NCBI RefSeq assembly: GCF_011745365.1
Contig: NW_024468916.1
Coordinates: 2,649,630-2,713,629 of the forward strand
DNA from: Cryphonectria parasitica EP155
Lineage: Eukaryota; Ascomycota; Sordariomycetes; Diaporthales; Cryphonectriaceae
Length of the DNA stretch: 64,000 bases
Direction: 5' to 3'
Shown here: positions 32,016 to 43,452 of the stretch, in pieces
Position numbering within the stretch: position 1 is the stretch's first letter
Layout of the letters: each line of letters begins with the position of its first letter
Program-made: the position numbers and the translations under genes
The notes under the pieces: generated by a model
What the model was told of the DNA's origin: nothing
Databases searched by the model: none
What the model saw: only the letters and a program-made list of their open reading frames with translations

Positions 32016-34452
32016 ATGGGTTCTGTGGCACAGGACGAGATTCCTCATCCCTTGGATCCTCTCTCCTTGGAGGAGATCCAGACGTCCATCACCGCTGTCA
32101 AGAAGGCCCACGGCGATGTCTTCTTCAATGTGGTCTCCCTGCATGAGCCGCGCAAGGCCGAGATGACAGCCTGGCTGGCAGACCCAGAGAAGGCTCCCAG
32201 ACCAACGAGAATCGCAGACATCGTGGTCATTGCCCCAGGAGGCAAGGTCTATGATGGCCTCGTCGACATCAAGACGGCGCAGATCACCCACTGGGAACAG
32301 CTGGATGGCCTTCAACCTATTGTAAGTCATTCTGAGAGTGAGAGAGAAACATACTACCACAAAAGGGCGCACGCAAGAGAGGCTGACCGTGTTCCGCAAT
32401 ATTAGATCACCATGGAAGAGCTCCAGGCTGTGGAGCACGTCTGCCGGACAGACCCTAGCGTCATCGAGCAGTGTGAGATTAGCGGGATCCCCAAGGACGA
32501 GATGCACAAGGTTTACTGTGACCCGTGGACCATTGGCTACGACGAGCGCCACGGCTCCCAGGTCCGTCTGCAGCAAGCCCTGATGTACTACCGCCCCAAC
32601 GTGGACGACTGCCAATACCAGTATCCGCTGGACTTCTGCCCCATCTACGATGCCGACAAGCAGGCCATCATCGGGATTGATATCCCCAAGGTGAGAAGGC
32701 CGCTGCGTAAGGAGGCCACCATCAACTACACCCCAGATTTTGTGAATGAGAAGCAGGGCGGCTACCGCACCGACCTGAAGCCCATCAACATCACCCAGCC
32801 CGAAGGCGTGTCCTTCACCATGAAGGGCAGGGAAATCGAGTGGCAGTCCTGGAAGTTCCACATCGGCTTCAACTACCGCGAGGGCATCGTGCTCAACGAC
32901 ATCACCTACAACGACAAGGGCACCGTCCGGCCCATCTTCTACCGCCTGTCTCTGGCGGAGATGGTCGTGCCCTACGGCAACCCCGAACACCCTCACCAGA
33001 GGAAGCACGCCTTTGACCTGGGAGAGTACGGCGGAGGCTACATGACCAACAGCCTGGCCCTGGGCTGCGACTGCAAGGGCAGCATTCACTACCTTGACGC
33101 ACACTTCCCCACCCGCGCCGGCGAGGTGAGGACCATCAAGAACGCTATCTGCATCCACGAGGAGGACAGCGGCATTCTCTTCAAGCACTCGGACTTCCGA
33201 GATGACTCTGTGATTGTGACGAGGGGCCGGAAGCTTGTCATTCAACAGATTTTCACGGCAGCAAACTACGAGTATGCTATCCAGTGGATCTTTCACGTCA
33301 GTACTCTTCTTTCCCCCCTGAGACGGGCGCTTTGGAAGATTTATGGGATGTGAAAGAAAGTGAAAAGAAATAAAGGGAAAGCTGACTCCCACTACAGCAA
33401 GATGGCACGATCCAGCCAGAGATCAAGCTCACGGGCATCCTCAACACCTATGTCATGAACCCTGGTGAGGACACGCTCGGCTGGGGAACACAGGTGTATC
33501 CAGGTAAGTTTCAAAGAAAAGAGAAAACAACAGAAGGCAATTTGGCACAGAAGGACATGAGCTGACAACCTCCACCACATCAGGCGTCAATGCGCACAAT
33601 CACCAGCACCTCTTCTGCATGCGCATCGATCCCAACATCGATGGGCCCAACAACACCGTCTTCATGAACGATGCTGTGCCGTCAGACGCGCCAGTAGGCA
33701 GCCCTGAGAATTTCTACGGCAATGCCTTCTACGCCAAGCGCACCAAGTTTACCACCACCGCCCAGGCCATGACCGACTACAACGGTGCGACCTCGCGTAC
33801 GTGGGACATGTGCAACGAGAGCAAGCTGCACCCCTACAGCGGGAAGCCCGCCTCGTATAAGCTGGTCAGCAGGGAAGTGCCGGGCCTGTTGCCCAAGGAA
33901 GGCTCGCTGGTCTGGAAGAGAGCCGGTTTTGCCAGGCATGCTGTGCATGTGACCAAGTGTAAGTAGTGGTCCTACGTCGCCGCCCCCTTCGTCCGAAGCA
34001 GTATCTCGACAGAAAGAGAGAGAGAGAAAGGAAACTGACAGAATACCCTGGCCATAGACTCCGACGATCAGCTCTGGCCTGCCGGCCGACATGTCCCGCA
34101 GACCTCAGGCGAGCCCTCGCGCGGACTGCCCGAGTGGGTAGGTGACGGGACAGACTCGATTGAGAACACAGACATTGTGCTGTGGCACACATTCGGCGTG
34201 ACACACTTCCCCGCCCCAGAGGACTTCCCCGTGATGCCTGTGGAGCCCATGACCCTCCTCCTGCGCCCCAGAAACTTCTTCTCCAACAACCCCGTCATGA
34301 ACGTTCCTCCGAGCTACGTGACCATCCCCAGCCAGATCGCCGCCAACAAGGCCGCCGTCGTGGACGCTTCCGACAAGATGAGCAAGATGGCGTTTGGGGA
34401 GAGCAACGGCGAGAGCAAGGCTTGCTGCGGTGGGACGAATGGTACACACTAA
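32016..34452 (+). CDS. Copper-containing amine oxidase (TPQ enzyme)
   Basis: Exons 32016-32321, 32406-33296, 33398-33503, 33584-33958 and 34058-34452 give 690 residues, the usual size for fungal copper amine oxidases. It oxidises primary amines to aldehydes with release of ammonia and hydrogen peroxide. The topaquinone precursor is Tyr390 in the consensus TAANYEY. The catalytic base Asp306 lies in AFDLGEYGGG. Copper ligands are His441 and His443 (HNHQHLF) and His609 (THFPAPEDFPVMP). Two N-terminal N2/N3 domains precede the beta-sandwich catalytic domain. There is no signal peptide, so it is cytosolic or peroxisomal; the C-terminus (GTNGTH) is not a clear PTS1. All introns have CTGAC-type branch sites. 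A GATA cluster upstream predicts induction under nitrogen limitation. Confidence 0.96.
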
Positions 34453-37400
34453 TTTTCTTTTCTAGCTTTTTCAATCATTTTTCCTTTGTTTTGGAAACCT
34501 GATTCCGGGGCTCTGGCGGCGGGGATATTATTGGATGGCACAGACTGAAATCAACCAAAAAGGATATTGGAATCCTATGATTGTCGTTGTTTGTTTCTGG
34601 GTCTTTTTGTGCAGGCTGGCGTTATTTATTTCCCCCTCCCCTTTTCTATCTTTGATTTATATTTAACGCAGACACGCTCTCTGTCACGCAATGAAACGCA
34701 GTGTAATATCCATTGATGATAAAATTCCTTGATCCAGACGATGGACTGATTGAATGTGACGTGTGGGCACTCAGTGATGGAATTTGATTTGCTCTATATT
34801 CTGCCGGGGAAAAGCTATGCAGTATGGTTCTCACATTCATCCCTTGGACAATAATTATGGCACAACGACACACAGGCAGTCCAAAGCACCGCCCAACAAA
34901 TAAAAACGCCTCATGCTCCATAATGAGCAACTCCGGAGCGATGATCTCCTCTGACACAGATCTCCCCCCCACCCCTTCCCCTCAACGGTACTAGGCCTAA
35001 CAATTGTTCCACTGCGGCCGTTCATGGGCGAAAACCTTGAAGAGTATGAATGCCTGTCTTTGACTCGAGTTTCCAAGAGGTGGAGGGGGGGTAGTAGATC
35101 CTCAAAGTAACTAACTAGAAGTGTGCGCGTGATCTTGAGGCAGCGTCATATAGAGATGTGTGAGTTACATGGCCTAGAATCAAGTCGCCTTTCACTTCAT
35201 TGAATGAGGTAGGTGGATTGAGAGGCGGCTGCTGGGCTGGTCGCGTGGAGCTTTGATAAGGACGCGGTAGTTTGCGCCAAGGTTCTGCATACTACAGTTG
35301 GCGACTGCTGGTCAGTCTAGAGGGAGGTTACGATTATGGTCTGATTACGACGACCTGGTTTGGCGTTTTGCGTTAGTTTTCTTTCTTTGCTTTCGTGCCT
35401 TTGGTCCAACGCTGTGTTCTACTTGGTGTTGTTGACTATCGAAGAGAAACTTACCCGTTATTTCAGGCATACATGTAAATTCTGATAGCCATCCATCTTC
35501 ATACATTCAATTGTTTCTAAGACTTCTGTACCATGTCTCTTGCACAGACAACGACAAGAGAAAGATTAGCTTACCATGAACGACTCGTGTCTCTGCAAAG
35601 AACCTGCGATCGTCCTTCATGATAAGGCTGCCGTCCGGGGCTGAAGTCATGCGCCCATTCCACCCGCCACGCCCTTCTCAATCCAGAAGGTCCAAAATGT
35701 AACTATACGAAACAGCAGTCGTAAGCTGTGTACGCTGCTGTCTAAATACTTGAGTATGTAATCTAAGCGTCATTCACGAAAAGTACCTAGTCAATCTTCA
35801 GTTGGTATTGACTCCAGCACGTCTCCTCCCTCATGCAAGATGAACGTTGAAGGTAGCCACAAGCATCTCACATACCGCCAGACACCACAACGCTCGAACA
35901 CTTCTGTCACCCCAAGATTCTCGAGGGAGCAGCTACAAATCAGTTACTTCCTATGATGACCGAGGGGGGCAAATGCCAAGGCTCGCCAAGCAAATAAGCT
36001 TAGTGTGCATAACATGCTTAATCAAGGCCTTTTGACTTACCATAGTAGTTTAGGAAGTATGCAAGTGTACGTACTATTATGTGGGTGCAGTAGTACTATG
36101 TAATAGGAAAAGGGCTTTGAGGGAACGTGGATCCACCTGGCGACCCGCAGCCCCGGGTTACGCAGAATATGCATACCTTAAATTAAGGTAGAGTTGGATC
36201 TGACCAACCGGATTTTATTGTCGGGGGTAATTAGGAAGAGAAGGAGGGGGGGGGGGGCGCCTCTCAGACGACCTCGGGATGTCACAACCGGGCATGCACA
36301 AAGCTCCGAAAACCGTACAGTGAAATCCGTGTTGAGACTCGGTACAGAGTGATTAAATTCCGTGGTCATACTGAACATAGGGCTGAACATTTTTGTGTTG
36401 CTTTGATGATTACTGGTGGCCAAGGACTCCAAGTCTGGTATGGATAGACAGCCTGGTTGGGAACGAGACTAATTCAGCAAAACCTGGGTGAACTGTTCAT
36501 ATTCTCGAAGATTCGAATCCCACCTGTTCTGCTAGATAGTCAGGACAATCGCATATCGCCTTGTTTGGATTTATCTACGTTATAGTTGAGATATTTTCTC
36601 TTCAACAACACTCTGTGGCCCACCGTGCGTATCTGACATCACTTTCTGTCAACCAAAGTGAATATTGTACCCCAGTGTTGGGGGTCCACACCAGAACGTT
36701 TCAGATTAACGATCGGGAGTAGTCCATAAACAGAAGTTCTGTTTCTCCCTTTCGAAAACATGACAACAGCCGGCGTGTGGGCTGTGAAAGTGGCGTTAAG
36801 CCGCGTAAAAGGACGTCGGGCCGGAAGAGGATGCTTCGCCAAAACCTAAATCGAGTCTGCGGCAGGTATTTTAGAGCCGCATGAGGCGATGGCAAGGTGG
36901 GATTTAGACTTGGCGTCTATGCAAGTTAATCTTGGGGTGGTCGAACAAGACTGCCGAGCTTGAAGGTGTAGGTCGGTTGGCCCTGGGTGGTGTGCCGCCC
37001 GCTCGCCCACACTCCACGATCAGCGCCAACACTGCGAAGTGATGACTGACTTTGGCAGCTGCCAATAGTGCCCACGCGTTTGAAACCTGATGCAGCCAAG
37101 CGCCTTCTAGAATAATGTCCTACGTGGCGATCACCAACAAGGTCTCTACCCGGACGAACAGAGAGAATCTCTTCCGTGATGATACAGCACTCTATCTTCA
37201 TGACAAATAGTATTGGCTGATCATGAGCATGATGAGAAAACAAGGCTGAATCCTTCTTCTTGTCTACGTGGAATCTCAATATTGGGGTCAGCATCACCCT
37301 TGATGCCTTGAGCACACCCCATCAAGGTTTCGCCGAATCTCCGATGAGGTAATTACTTCGTGAACCACGTACTGGTGTGATCCGTGATTGCATCCCAATC

Positions 37401-37820
37401 ACCTCGCCCGCGCCATTGGGCCTCCTGGAGTTGTAAATTTTTCGAGTATCTAGAGCTCTTGACTCTGGCTAACTGCTTGGCGTGCATCCGAACAGGAAGG
37501 TCTGTCTATCTTTGTGGGATGGTGATACTTTTCCCTCTCGTATCGTCGGGGCTTAGGTCGAGGCCTCATAGTTTTGCATGATCTGTCGTGAGAAATGTCG
37601 GAGGAACGGTAGAAATGATGACGATAATTCCAAGATGCATCAGAGGTTCGCATAGACCCAACAATTCAATTCTTTTCTATATAAGACGGTCACGTCCTCC
37701 GGAATAAAGATCAACTTGTTATCACCTCATCTCAGATCAACCACTCTACCTGATCTTTCACTCTCTGGTTACCATAGAAGATTATCGTTCCATTTCTTCC
37801 CCCATCCCTCAGTCTGCAAG
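34453..37820. other. Gene-free interval upstream of the G1 peptidase
   Basis: No gene is supported in 3.4 kb. The sequence is more AT-rich than its neighbours, with short scattered frames only and a G run at 36246-36257. No transposon ends, direct repeats or tRNA-like folds were recognised. The last part holds the promoter of the peptidase gene. Confidence 0.6.
37678..37684 (+). promoter_or_regulatory. TATA box of the G1 peptidase gene
   Basis: TATATAA lies 137 bases upstream of the peptidase ATG and is followed by a pyrimidine-rich leader, an arrangement common in strongly induced fungal secreted-enzyme genes. Confidence 0.5.
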
Positions 37821-38938
37821 ATGAAGTACACCGCCGCCCTCGCCGCCCTTGTCACTCTGGCCGCCGCCGCCCCCACCGACGGCATCATCGACATCGGTGA
37901 CGGCGTCAAGCTCGTGCCGCGCGAGCCCCGCGCCCACACTCGTCTGGAGCGCCTCCGCACCTTTCGCCGCGGCCTGATGGAGGGTCTCGAGTCCGGCGAA
38001 AGGAACAGCAGCGATGTGTCGTACGATAGCAACTGGGCTGGCGCCGTCAAGATCGGTACTGGCCTGAACGATGTCACTGGCACCATTGTGAGTAATAGGA
38101 ACCATAAGTAATCACCAATTGGGGGAAAGTAATCAGCTGGCTGACATCACCGGTGATTGTTGATAGGTTGTGCCTACACCCTCTGTTCCCAGCGGAGGCA
38201 GCAGCACGGCCAAGTACGCCGCCTCTGCCTGGGTTGGCATTGATGGAGACACTTGCACGTCTGCTATTCTCCAGACCGGTGTGGACTTTTATGCTGGTCG
38301 TGGTGGAGTCTCTTTTGGTGCGTGTTTTCATGCTCCTGCATTTCGAAGGACAACCTTGTTTTTGGAATTCGAAGAGTAAATTACACATCGTTTTGATATA
38401 CTACCGCTTTACTAACGGCTTCCACCATACATTAGATGCCTGGTACGAGTGGTACCCCAACTACGCCTACGACTTCTCCGGTTTCTCCGTCTCTGCTGGT
38501 GACACAATCGTCATGACCGCATCAGCCAGCAGTCTCAAGGCCGGCACCGTCACGCTCGAGAACTCGGTGAGTACTGTCCCTCTTTTCTCAATAAAATACC
38601 TTCAACGTACACACACACACGGAAGGAAGGAAAAAAAAACGCTGATCAACAATTTCCCTATCCCGTACAAAAATGAAAAGACCACCGGCAAGAAGGTCAC
38701 CCAGTCCTTCTCCGCCGAGAGCTCCGAGCTCTGCGAGTACAACGCCGAGTGGATCGTCGAGGACTTCGAGTCCGGCAGCAGCCTGGTCAACTTTGCCGAT
38801 TTTGACACCGTCACCTTCAAGGACTGCTCCCCGTCCGTCTCGGGCTCTACCATCGTCGACATCCGCCAGAGCCTCGAGGTCCTGACCGAGTGCTCTACCA
38901 CCGGGACCACCACCGTCACTTGCGAGTACGTTGGTTAG
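37821..38938 (+). CDS. Aspergilloglutamic (G1, eqolisin) peptidase
   Basis: Exons 37821-38087, 38167-38317, 38436-38566 and 38681-38938 give 268 residues, the typical size for family G1. A signal peptide (residues 1 to about 19) is followed by a propeptide containing basic residues to about residue 70. The mature domain begins near SYDSNWAGAV. The catalytic dyad of eqolisins is Gln and Glu; here these are Gln125 (AILQTGVDF) and Glu206 (YNAEWIVED). Conserved WYEWYP and the acidic FSGFSVSAGD segment are present. It is a secreted, acid-active endopeptidase. Intron 3 (114 nt) is stop-free and uses an AAG acceptor; removing it restores the LENSTTGKKVTQ strand expected from relatives. AATAAA at 39192 could serve the 3' end. 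Confidence 0.93.
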
Positions 38939-39569
38939 AGAGAGAGTGTGTGTGTGTGTCACAACTCATTGACTGATGGACTATTGTGGTGGCGTCCGTG
39001 GCCAACCTGGAAAATCAGGGCGGGGCTGTGGTAGAGGTGAGGATCTGGTTTGACCAGGCTACTATTGCGTGCCAGTAGTTACAAGGCACTGCTTGCTGCA
39101 CACACTGTGTTCACACTTGAGCAGAAGCTTGCCAATTACATTCTTACTATCTGTACATATTATCTAGTATATCATGATGCTAGCTGTACAGAATAAACTT
39201 TTGATAATATGACTTGTGGCTTCCTGGTGTTCAACAACTCAACAGACGCTTAAGTGTCACGTTTGTGTCTCACTCGTACCCAAAAGCAGTATGATGTATC
39301 TCGAGGATCAGCGGCGCTCTAAACAACCTCGAGGAGACAAACGCTTATGATAAATTGCTGAAGGCTATAGACTGTTCAACTAGTGAGTGTGTCGAGACCA
39401 GCATAGTCTAGCTATGTTCATCGCTATGTAAAGCATGGAAATGAAGATTGACCACCTGTCCAGTTCACGCTGCCCACAAACTCTCAACGTCAATGCTATT
39501 TAATGCCACCGAAGGCGCACTGAAGGCCTGGAGAGCAAGCCCTATTGACCAATGTCTAGAAAGTGGAGG
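38939..39569. other. Convergent intergenic region
   Basis: 3' region between the peptidase and the hypothetical gene on the other strand. A short GT repeat follows the stop codon and a possible AATAAA signal lies at 39192-39197. No gene is seen. Confidence 0.6.
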
Positions 39570-40265
39570 CTACTTTTTGAAGCGACCTTTGACTTTGTTT
39601 TTCAGCGACTTCAGAGACGCACGAAGCCGCTCCCGAGTCCGGGGTGGTGTTGATATGGGTGATGCTGCTGGTGAGCTCGGTACCTGTGCGGGAGGTTGTG
39701 ATGCCTCAGCCGCCGGAGATGGTGCTTCTGGCAAAGTTGGGCTGGGAGGTACTGACGTTCTCACCAGTTTCGGCCGGGAAGAGTCAGATTCTGGGTTTGC
39801 ACTGAATCGTGTAGAGGGCTCCAAAGCTGCGGTCGGCCCCATCATCCTGCTTGTCAGGTCTGAAGGGATGTCGTCCAAGGCTGTCGACGCTGGTGAGGGC
39901 AGCTGTTGACTTGGATGCGTAGAGAATGACACCCTGCGCGACTTTGGTGTGGTTGGAGTCGACTGTCCAGACTTTTCAGATCCAGCCTGTGGTAAGAGCA
40001 AAGTCACATCCCAATCCCATTCATCTTCCTCCATGTCCTCGCAGCCACCGTCTCCAGCTTCGTGCGTCCTGCTCGCCTCCGTGGATCTGAACTTTGAGGA
40101 TATTTTTTGACGTATCTTGCCACCCTTGTCAGTTTCTTCGTTGGTGGCTGGATCCTGTTCTGTAAGTGACTCGCTGGCGATCGGGTAGTCGAAGACGGCG
40201 GAGCCTTGGCATATTCGACCTCGCGTATCTCGCTGCTCCCCCAGTGCATCGATGAAAGGCTTCAT
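39570..40265 (-). CDS. Hypothetical disordered protein with RVSF motif
   Basis: An intronless frame of 231 residues with an ATG start. No family is recognised. The protein is rich in Ser, Pro and Thr with several TP/SP sites, an acidic patch (EDMEEDEWDWD, about residues 76-86), and a strongly basic C-terminus (RERLRASLKSLKNKVKGRFKK) that could form an amphipathic or membrane-binding helix. Residues 111-114 form RVSF preceded by basic residues, matching the PP1-docking consensus (K/R)VxF. The bias to meaningful charged and SP-rich segments, and a position 162 bases after the SGNH hydrolase stop on the same strand, support a real gene. Coding status is not certain without homologues. Confidence 0.6.
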   Translation of the reverse strand: MKPFIDALGEQRDTRGRICQGSAVFDYPIASESLTEQDPATNEETDKGGKIRQKISSKFRSTEASRTHEAGDGGCEDMEEDEWDWDVTLLLPQAGSEKSGQSTPTTPKSRRVSFSTHPSQQLPSPASTALDDIPSDLTSRMMGPTAALEPSTRFSANPESDSSRPKLVRTSVPPSPTLPEAPSPAAEASQPPAQVPSSPAASPISTPPRTRERLRASLKSLKNKVKGRFKK

Positions 40266-40427
40266 GGATTTTCTGTTGACCCGGATCCAGTTGGGTCCTT
40301 TATGCTCCTATCCATAACGACCGACTAACGTTTCTGCCCGATCCATTATTATCGTTCCATATCGTGTCTTTGCAATACCTTGCCCTAAGCCATGTAGTGA
40401 ATCGCCATGCATCAGCGTTCGGTACAT

Positions 40428-41849
40428 CTAGTCAGCGTGGATCAACATGGCCATCACTGCAGGGAATAGTGTGACCATCCATTGTCGATAGCCCTCCAGA
40501 TTTAGATGGACATGATCGTCTAAATGTATGTCGGGGTCGATTCCCTTAGGTGCGGGTAAAAACATGATTCGCGGCGCGGCCTGTCGTGCAGGCGGAATGA
40601 GATCCCACCAGTTGGGCTTGAACTGGGGCATTGTGGGATCTAGGCCCGAGGACATCGCTGTATTATCGGTTGATTCAGTTGGACTCGCCTTGCCGTGCGA
40701 TCCTGCTTCTGACAATGCTGCACTGATGGCTGAATCACGTCGTTCTTCGCTGTCAAGGTCTTCCATCCTCTCTCTGTCGTCTATCTGCGCCGACGCTTGT
40801 ACTGTAGATGGTGACACGAAGTCAAGCCGATCCACCCGAGCCGTTTCACTGATCCAGCCCTCTGGCCGTTTTCCTTTGGCTCTCTCGGAGAGCTGTGTCT
40901 CTTCGGGCGTGTTTGGCTCGCCTTGGGAGATGGCAGGGTCTCCAGAGGCAGCTCTCTCTTCCCTCAAGGCATGCGACATTGATGACCTGACCTGGTCGGT
41001 AGTCGTAACTAGACCCTGTGTCTTTTCATCAACATATGAGCCGAGGCCAGAATCTTCCGACCTTTGTTTGTCTGAAAATTTGCCCTTTTCGGCCTCCAGC
41101 AACAAAACTTCAGAAAGTAGGCCGGGAAATGCCTGAGCGACTTCATCAACTAGAGCCCTGAGTTTCGCATTGGCCTGTTCCACAAGCTCTTCAGGTATGT
41201 CTTTACGATAAAACAGGCCTGTGAGCAATACTGAAGTCCCCGGTGCAGACGCCTGCAGTATGGTAGTCAAGAGCACACGCAAGGCGTTGATGCTGTCGTC
41301 AGGCAGGCCCTGTTTCTTGTGCAGGTTGTTCGTGCCGCAGTGAACGACCCAAAGCCTTACGTTGCCTTTCCGCCGAGAAAGCACGTCAAGGAGTCCTGGC
41401 AGTTTGAGCTTCGGGTCTCCAAGTAGCCGAAAGAGGATATTCTCAATCTTGTCTCCGCCGCAACCGGCGTTCAACACGGAGCCGAGTCTGCCGAACGCCT
41501 TGTGTTCCGAGTCCTTCGTGATCTTGTAAAGACCCCCAAGCCTGGAGGTGGCCTTCAGCAAAGGCTCCCATTTGCCATCACAGCTCAGATCTTCTAGTTG
41601 GCCTGTAGTCATCATCGTGTGTGATGGCCACAGCTCGAGGCTTGCGGACAGTCCCGTGGTGGTCATGCGCTCGATCATGGAATCACCGAGAAGCACCACG
41701 ACTGGTGTTCTGTTCGTATTCGCGAGCTTCGGTAGGTGATCTTCACGCGAGGTCTCCAGGGAGCGCTCCTTGGCTCGGGACAGTTTTTTGGCAGCTGCTA
41801 GACATGGCGACGGTATGGTAGCTGCTGGTGTTGACGTGGGCTCGGCCAT
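40428..41849 (-). CDS. SGNH/GDSL-type hydrolase
   Basis: One exon of 473 residues. The ATG at 41849 has A at -3 and G at +4; the frame extends further upstream but only through non-ATG codons. Block I is LLGDSMIER with nucleophile Ser57. The block II-like segment is LNAGCGGDKIENILFRL, block III is HCGTNN, and the last block is DDHVHLN with the catalytic Asp/His arrangement. This resembles the PAF-acetylhydrolase beta-gamma branch of SGNH esterases. Between blocks III and V an insertion of roughly 170 residues is Ser/Glu-rich and probably disordered. There is no signal peptide, so it is likely intracellular. Substrate unknown. The hypothetical RVSF gene follows on the same strand. Confidence 0.85.
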   Translation of the reverse strand: MAEPTSTPAATIPSPCLAAAKKLSRAKERSLETSREDHLPKLANTNRTPVVVLLGDSMIERMTTTGLSASLELWPSHTMMTTGQLEDLSCDGKWEPLLKATSRLGGLYKITKDSEHKAFGRLGSVLNAGCGGDKIENILFRLLGDPKLKLPGLLDVLSRRKGNVRLWVVHCGTNNLHKKQGLPDDSINALRVLLTTILQASAPGTSVLLTGLFYRKDIPEELVEQANAKLRALVDEVAQAFPGLLSEVLLLEAEKGKFSDKQRSEDSGLGSYVDEKTQGLVTTTDQVRSSMSHALREERAASGDPAISQGEPNTPEETQLSERAKGKRPEGWISETARVDRLDFVSPSTVQASAQIDDRERMEDLDSEERRDSAISAALSEAGSHGKASPTESTDNTAMSSGLDPTMPQFKPNWWDLIPPARQAAPRIMFLPAPKGIDPDIHLDDHVHLNLEGYRQWMVTLFPAVMAMLIHAD

Positions 41850-43452
41850 AGTCGAGTGGCTGTCTTCGGGGATTTTGCGTTGAGGTAGAGAATAGTCAAT
41901 AAAATCAAGGGGACTCGACAGCAAAACGTTGCCTCTTGTCACCGCTCAGAACAGGATGGTGACTTATGTTGTGCGGTTACACTGCCAGAAGAGTGTCAAA
42001 TGAGATGATTAAAACGAATGTGATGGCACTCTGGGGATGAATGTATAAAGAGATTACACTTTATTCAGAAGGGAATATTGGCTATGACTGGACTAGGGAG
42101 ATATGCTCTGTCGACTGTGTTGTTGTTCAGCTGTCAATAATCAACCAAGAGATCCACTGGACTGCAACAGTGGGAAGGCGCAGCAGCGCTAGACACGGCG
42201 AGGAAAGCACATGTCGACCGGTGACTCACTCTCCGACTTGCCTCGCCTTTTGGTGGCTGGAATCACCAATAAGAAACAATGGGTTGATGAGAATTGGAGT
42301 GGGAAGCGCGGTATGGAAATGATCAGCCTCGCAAAAGGATAGGCCTGAGCAGCTGTCCTAGACATCCCACTGTGGTCAGCTCGAATTACCCTGTGTAGCT
42401 ACACCCATTCTCTTCAAGATATATGAAGTCCAAAATCTCTAACGCAGTCATGTGGAGTCCGCGGAAAGTGTCTGGGTCCTGTTCTCGTGTGGACTGACCA
42501 CATGCATTTCTCATCTTGTTAGCGACTACAAATCTTGATAGATATTGCCGGCAGCATGGTGTTGTGTAGAATATCAATGGTACCATACGAACACGACTTC
42601 AGCGTTGCCCTCGCAAGAAGTCTACGTTATGTGCTGCTCATGGGAGAAGAATTCCATTGCTACCCGCATTTTGTAAAATGTTCTCGACAAGTCACTTCCA
42701 AATGCCAGTTCTTCACCGGTTTTTGAGCTGGGAGTATGTCTAATGAGCGCTGCCTCGTTCCCTGGAAATGCCACGCCAAATTTTTTTTTTTTTTTTTTTT
42801 GATAATAAGAAACACGAATTGAACTAAAACCTACTTTCTTCCAGAGATACGTACTAATATCATCCTAGAGGAAAGAATAAATTCTCGAACATTTCGAGAC
42901 GTTAATGGGCGAAGCTTGTTCAGACGAGCCAGGACGTCGTCTCGAGGGTTGGGGTTATCATACGCTGCATATCGATAAGCAGCAAGCCCCTGCTCCCAGC
43001 CCCACTCACGTCCAACTACAAGCTCGAAATTTTCGAACGCAATGCCTTTTTCCTCTTCCTCTTCCTTTCTTCCTTTCTTACCAAAGTCGTTCAACTCCAT
43101 CCAGCTTGGACGTCGGGGGCTCACTTGAACCCTCGACGCGCCCATGGCATACCCATGGGCCTCCAGCGTCAAGGTAGGCATTTGCTTTTTCTTCCTTTCC
43201 TCGCGTTATTCAACTTTTCCCTATTGCAAAATGATGAACACACTTCTTAAGAACGGCCAACTGAAAGTCAAACCCATGTTGATCCAACTTATATCAAGCT
43301 CAACAGTCTGAATCTTTGCAATCCTTTTTCTTTTCTTACTACTTGTTACCAGCCAATTCGGCATCTTTCAAAACACAGAAAAGGGCTAACAAAGATGTAC
43401 ACAGTGACGCAGGACAAAGCACTTCATGGCCCTTCCCTATTTTCCTCCTGTT
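41850..43452. other. Gene-free interval
   Basis: Contains the promoter of the SGNH hydrolase gene and the 3' region of the serine hydrolase gene. A 20-T run occupies 42781-42800. Only short frames without recognisable content are present. Confidence 0.6.

Noticed and set aside
31986..33392. 468-codon open frame antisense to the copper amine oxidase
   Set aside because: It mirrors the coding strand and exists because of the strong GC wobble bias of the oxidase exons. Its product has no recognisable motif.
36500..36530. ATTCGAATCCCACC resembling a tRNA T-arm
   Set aside because: The preceding bases do not pair to form a T stem, and no cloverleaf is possible upstream.
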